From CAZTNW01 sp964614945 (GTDB taxonomy: Bacteria; Caldisericota; JANLFM01), in the NCBI GenBank assembly GCA_964614945.1, contig CAZTNW010000017.1, positions 1 to 6,929 of the forward strand: a DNA stretch of 6,929 nucleotides, in the 5' to 3' direction. This document shows, in pieces, positions 5,562-6,929 of this stretch. The position numbers and the translations under genes are program-made. Each line of letters opens with the position of its first letter. Position 1 is the first letter of the stretch. A model generated the notes under the pieces. That model was given only the letters and a program-made list of their open reading frames with translations, was not told where the DNA came from and searched no databases.

Positions 5562-5577
5562 TTAAAGGATCCTTTAA
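5562..5577. repeat. Perfect 16-bp palindrome downstream of the integrase
   Basis: TTAAAGGATCCTTTAA is its own reverse complement and ends 14 bases before the last base of the integrase gene (5591). It could be a recombinase or regulator site, but a palindrome of this length is not highly improbable in 7 kb of AT-rich DNA. Confidence 0.45.
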
Positions 5578-5590
5578 TAAGAAAATAAAT

Positions 5591-6808
5591 TTATTTCTTC
5601 TTTATGCTATTGTTTACAAGAGATGCTATCTCTGGATTTGATTTTACAAGCTCTATGAATTTTAATGCGGTCTTTAGGTCTTTTAGCATTTCAACATTTT
5701 CTGTTGAGATGTCGATGAACTCTTCCCTAAGTTTCTTTATGTTCGATTCCATCTCGTAAACTTTTTCTTCTTTTAAGGGCATGCCGCAACGATAGCAGAA
5801 CTCTGAAGTCGGACCGCAGTTCTCCTTGCACCGGGGGCATATTACTGGATGAATCTTATCGACCTCGTTTAGCTCTTCAGTTTCTAGGCCGTAGACCTTG
5901 TTGTAGATGGCCTTGTCGATGTCCCTCCCAGAAAGATGGACATAGACCCTTGGCATGTCTGAGCCCATCTGCCAGCCAAGGTAGTGGCACATCTCGGACT
6001 CTGTGAGTTTTGAAGCCAGGTGTGTTGCTCTAGAGTGCCTTAGTGTGTGGGGTGAAATTTTCTTATCTATTTCTGCAATTTTTACTACGTTTTTCAAGAT
6101 AAGATTAAATCTCTCATAAAGAAGGGGTTTCCCATAACTTGTAGGACCAAGACTGATAAAGAGGTGAGAATTTTCATTTCTCCTTGGGTGCATCTGCATC
6201 CAGTTTTTCAAATAGGATTCTGAGAATACAAAAGGCACAAGGCGCTCCCCGGTTTTTCCCCTGACCCTTACTTTTCCTCCAAATTTGTTGAACTCTATGT
6301 CCTTAAACTTTATTGACGCAAGTTCCCCAATCCTAAATCCGCCTTCATAGAGAAGGGCTATCATTGCCTTGTCCCTAGGATGGTTTGCAGCTTCAATAAG
6401 TTTTAGTATTTCTTCCTTGGTCACTATCTCTGGTTTCTTGTATATTTTTCTATTTCCCTTGATATACCTTAAGCCTTCCCAATCATCCCCCTTTAGCCAC
6501 CTGAAGAACTTCTTCAGCGTCTTTTGATACTCATTTTTTGAACTTGCGGCAATGTCAGTCATTTCGACCTTTTCAAGGACTTCTATTACATCTTTGGATG
6601 TCCAATCAGGAAATGGCGTATCTTTATGCCTCTCGCATACCAGTCTAAGATCAAGCACATATCTGTTAGTTCTGAGAATTCCAATTCTTGTGGCAATAAG
6701 ATAGCTTTTGAATTCATTGATTATGCTTTTGTTAGTTTCGCATATGAAAGAATTTTCAAGGAGGGCCAAATTATTTTCAAGCCTTCTTTTTTCATTATAT
6801 ATACCCAT
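5591..6808 (-). CDS. Tyrosine recombinase/integrase with C-terminal zinc ribbon
   Basis: A 405-residue site-specific DNA recombinase. An N-terminal SAM-like core-binding domain covers about 1-110. The catalytic domain shows the full set: Arg159 (GGFRIGEL), Lys185 (RGKTGERLVPF), His254 and Arg257 (PHTLRHSRATHLA), Trp279 (LGWQMGSDMPRVY) in the position that is often His, and the nucleophile Tyr289. A zinc ribbon follows (Cys324, Cys327, Cys338, Cys341: CPRC...CYRC), then a helical tail likely to form a coiled coil. No truncation is visible, so it is probably active. Archaeal relatives serve integration or excision of elements, or dimer resolution. Start 6808 (MGIYNEKRRL) matches the usual family N-terminus and lies 26 bases from a TATA box; the in-frame ATG at 6841 precedes that box. 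No tRNA or obvious attachment site adjoins it. Confidence 0.93.
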   Translation of the reverse strand: MGIYNEKRRLENNLALLENSFICETNKSIINEFKSYLIATRIGILRTNRYVLDLRLVCERHKDTPFPDWTSKDVIEVLEKVEMTDIAASSKNEYQKTLKKFFRWLKGDDWEGLRYIKGNRKIYKKPEIVTKEEILKLIEAANHPRDKAMIALLYEGGFRIGELASIKFKDIEFNKFGGKVRVRGKTGERLVPFVFSESYLKNWMQMHPRRNENSHLFISLGPTSYGKPLLYERFNLILKNVVKIAEIDKKISPHTLRHSRATHLASKLTESEMCHYLGWQMGSDMPRVYVHLSGRDIDKAIYNKVYGLETEELNEVDKIHPVICPRCKENCGPTSEFCYRCGMPLKEEKVYEMESNIKKLREEFIDISTENVEMLKDLKTALKFIELVKSNPEIASLVNNSIKKK

Positions 6809-6830
6809 GAAATACGATACATGTAACGAA

Positions 6831-6838
6831 TTTAAATA
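6831..6838 (-). promoter_or_regulatory. TATA box of the integrase gene
   Basis: TATTTAAA on the minus strand is centred about 26 bases before ATG 6808 and predicts a leaderless transcript. The remaining bases to 6929 hold nothing I can identify. Confidence 0.5.
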
Positions 6839-6929
6839 CATTTTCCGTGGGATTTTGTCCTTTAAGAAGACTTACTTCCTCGGCGCTTTCCTACAAGAAC
6901 AAATCCAAGGCTAAATAACTAAAAAGTTT

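Noticed and set aside
6809..6841. 11-residue extension of the integrase from ATG 6841
   Set aside because: That ATG lies upstream of the best TATA box, and the family N-terminus usually starts near MGIY.
6626..6914. Two plus-strand open frames opposite the integrase N-terminus
   Set aside because: They lie antisense to a well-supported domain and lack start signals.

Overview
The window looks like an AT-rich archaeal chromosome segment. The evidence is TATA-type promoters placed about 25 bases before starts, several apparently leaderless genes, oligo-T stretches after genes, arginine codons dominated by AGA/AGG, and a tyrosine recombinase of a kind common in Euryarchaeota (R-K-H-R-W-Y active site plus a C-terminal zinc ribbon). 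A methanogen-related euryarchaeon, for example a Methanofastidiosales-like lineage, would fit, but that placement is an impression and not a demonstration. I see no tRNA, rRNA or CRISPR array.

Layout. Bases 1-282 hold a decayed copy of the promoter and first codons of a small gene that is intact later in the window, followed by the promoter of the first gene. Bases 292-1725 (+) encode a secreted subtilisin-like (S8) protease. Four minus-strand or divergent genes follow: a secreted 189-residue protein of unknown family (1832-2401, -), a membrane-anchored zinc-ribbon/TPR protein (2608-4059, -), a Cys-rich 121-residue orphan of higher GC content (4146-4511, -), and a 90-residue protein of unknown family (4686-4958, +), which is the intact relative of the fragment at the left end. 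Next come a 132-residue membrane-anchored beta-sandwich protein (5036-5434, -) and the integrase (5591-6808, -). Every gene appears to have its own promoter, so I infer single-gene transcripts and no operon.

The strongest unexplained signal is a composite promoter element in front of two unrelated minus-strand genes, the 189-residue and 132-residue proteins. In both, an inverted repeat (TTTCCATAT, 8-bp spacer, ATATGGAAA) is centred on the TATA box, and a second GGAAAA...TTTTCC inverted repeat lies just upstream. A weaker version covers the TATA box of the TPR gene. All three genes encode proteins with an N-terminal signal or membrane segment, so the window may expose part of an undescribed regulon of envelope proteins. 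The integrase, the relict gene copy and the compositionally distinct orphan suggest past mobile-element activity, but no element boundaries can be drawn from this window alone.
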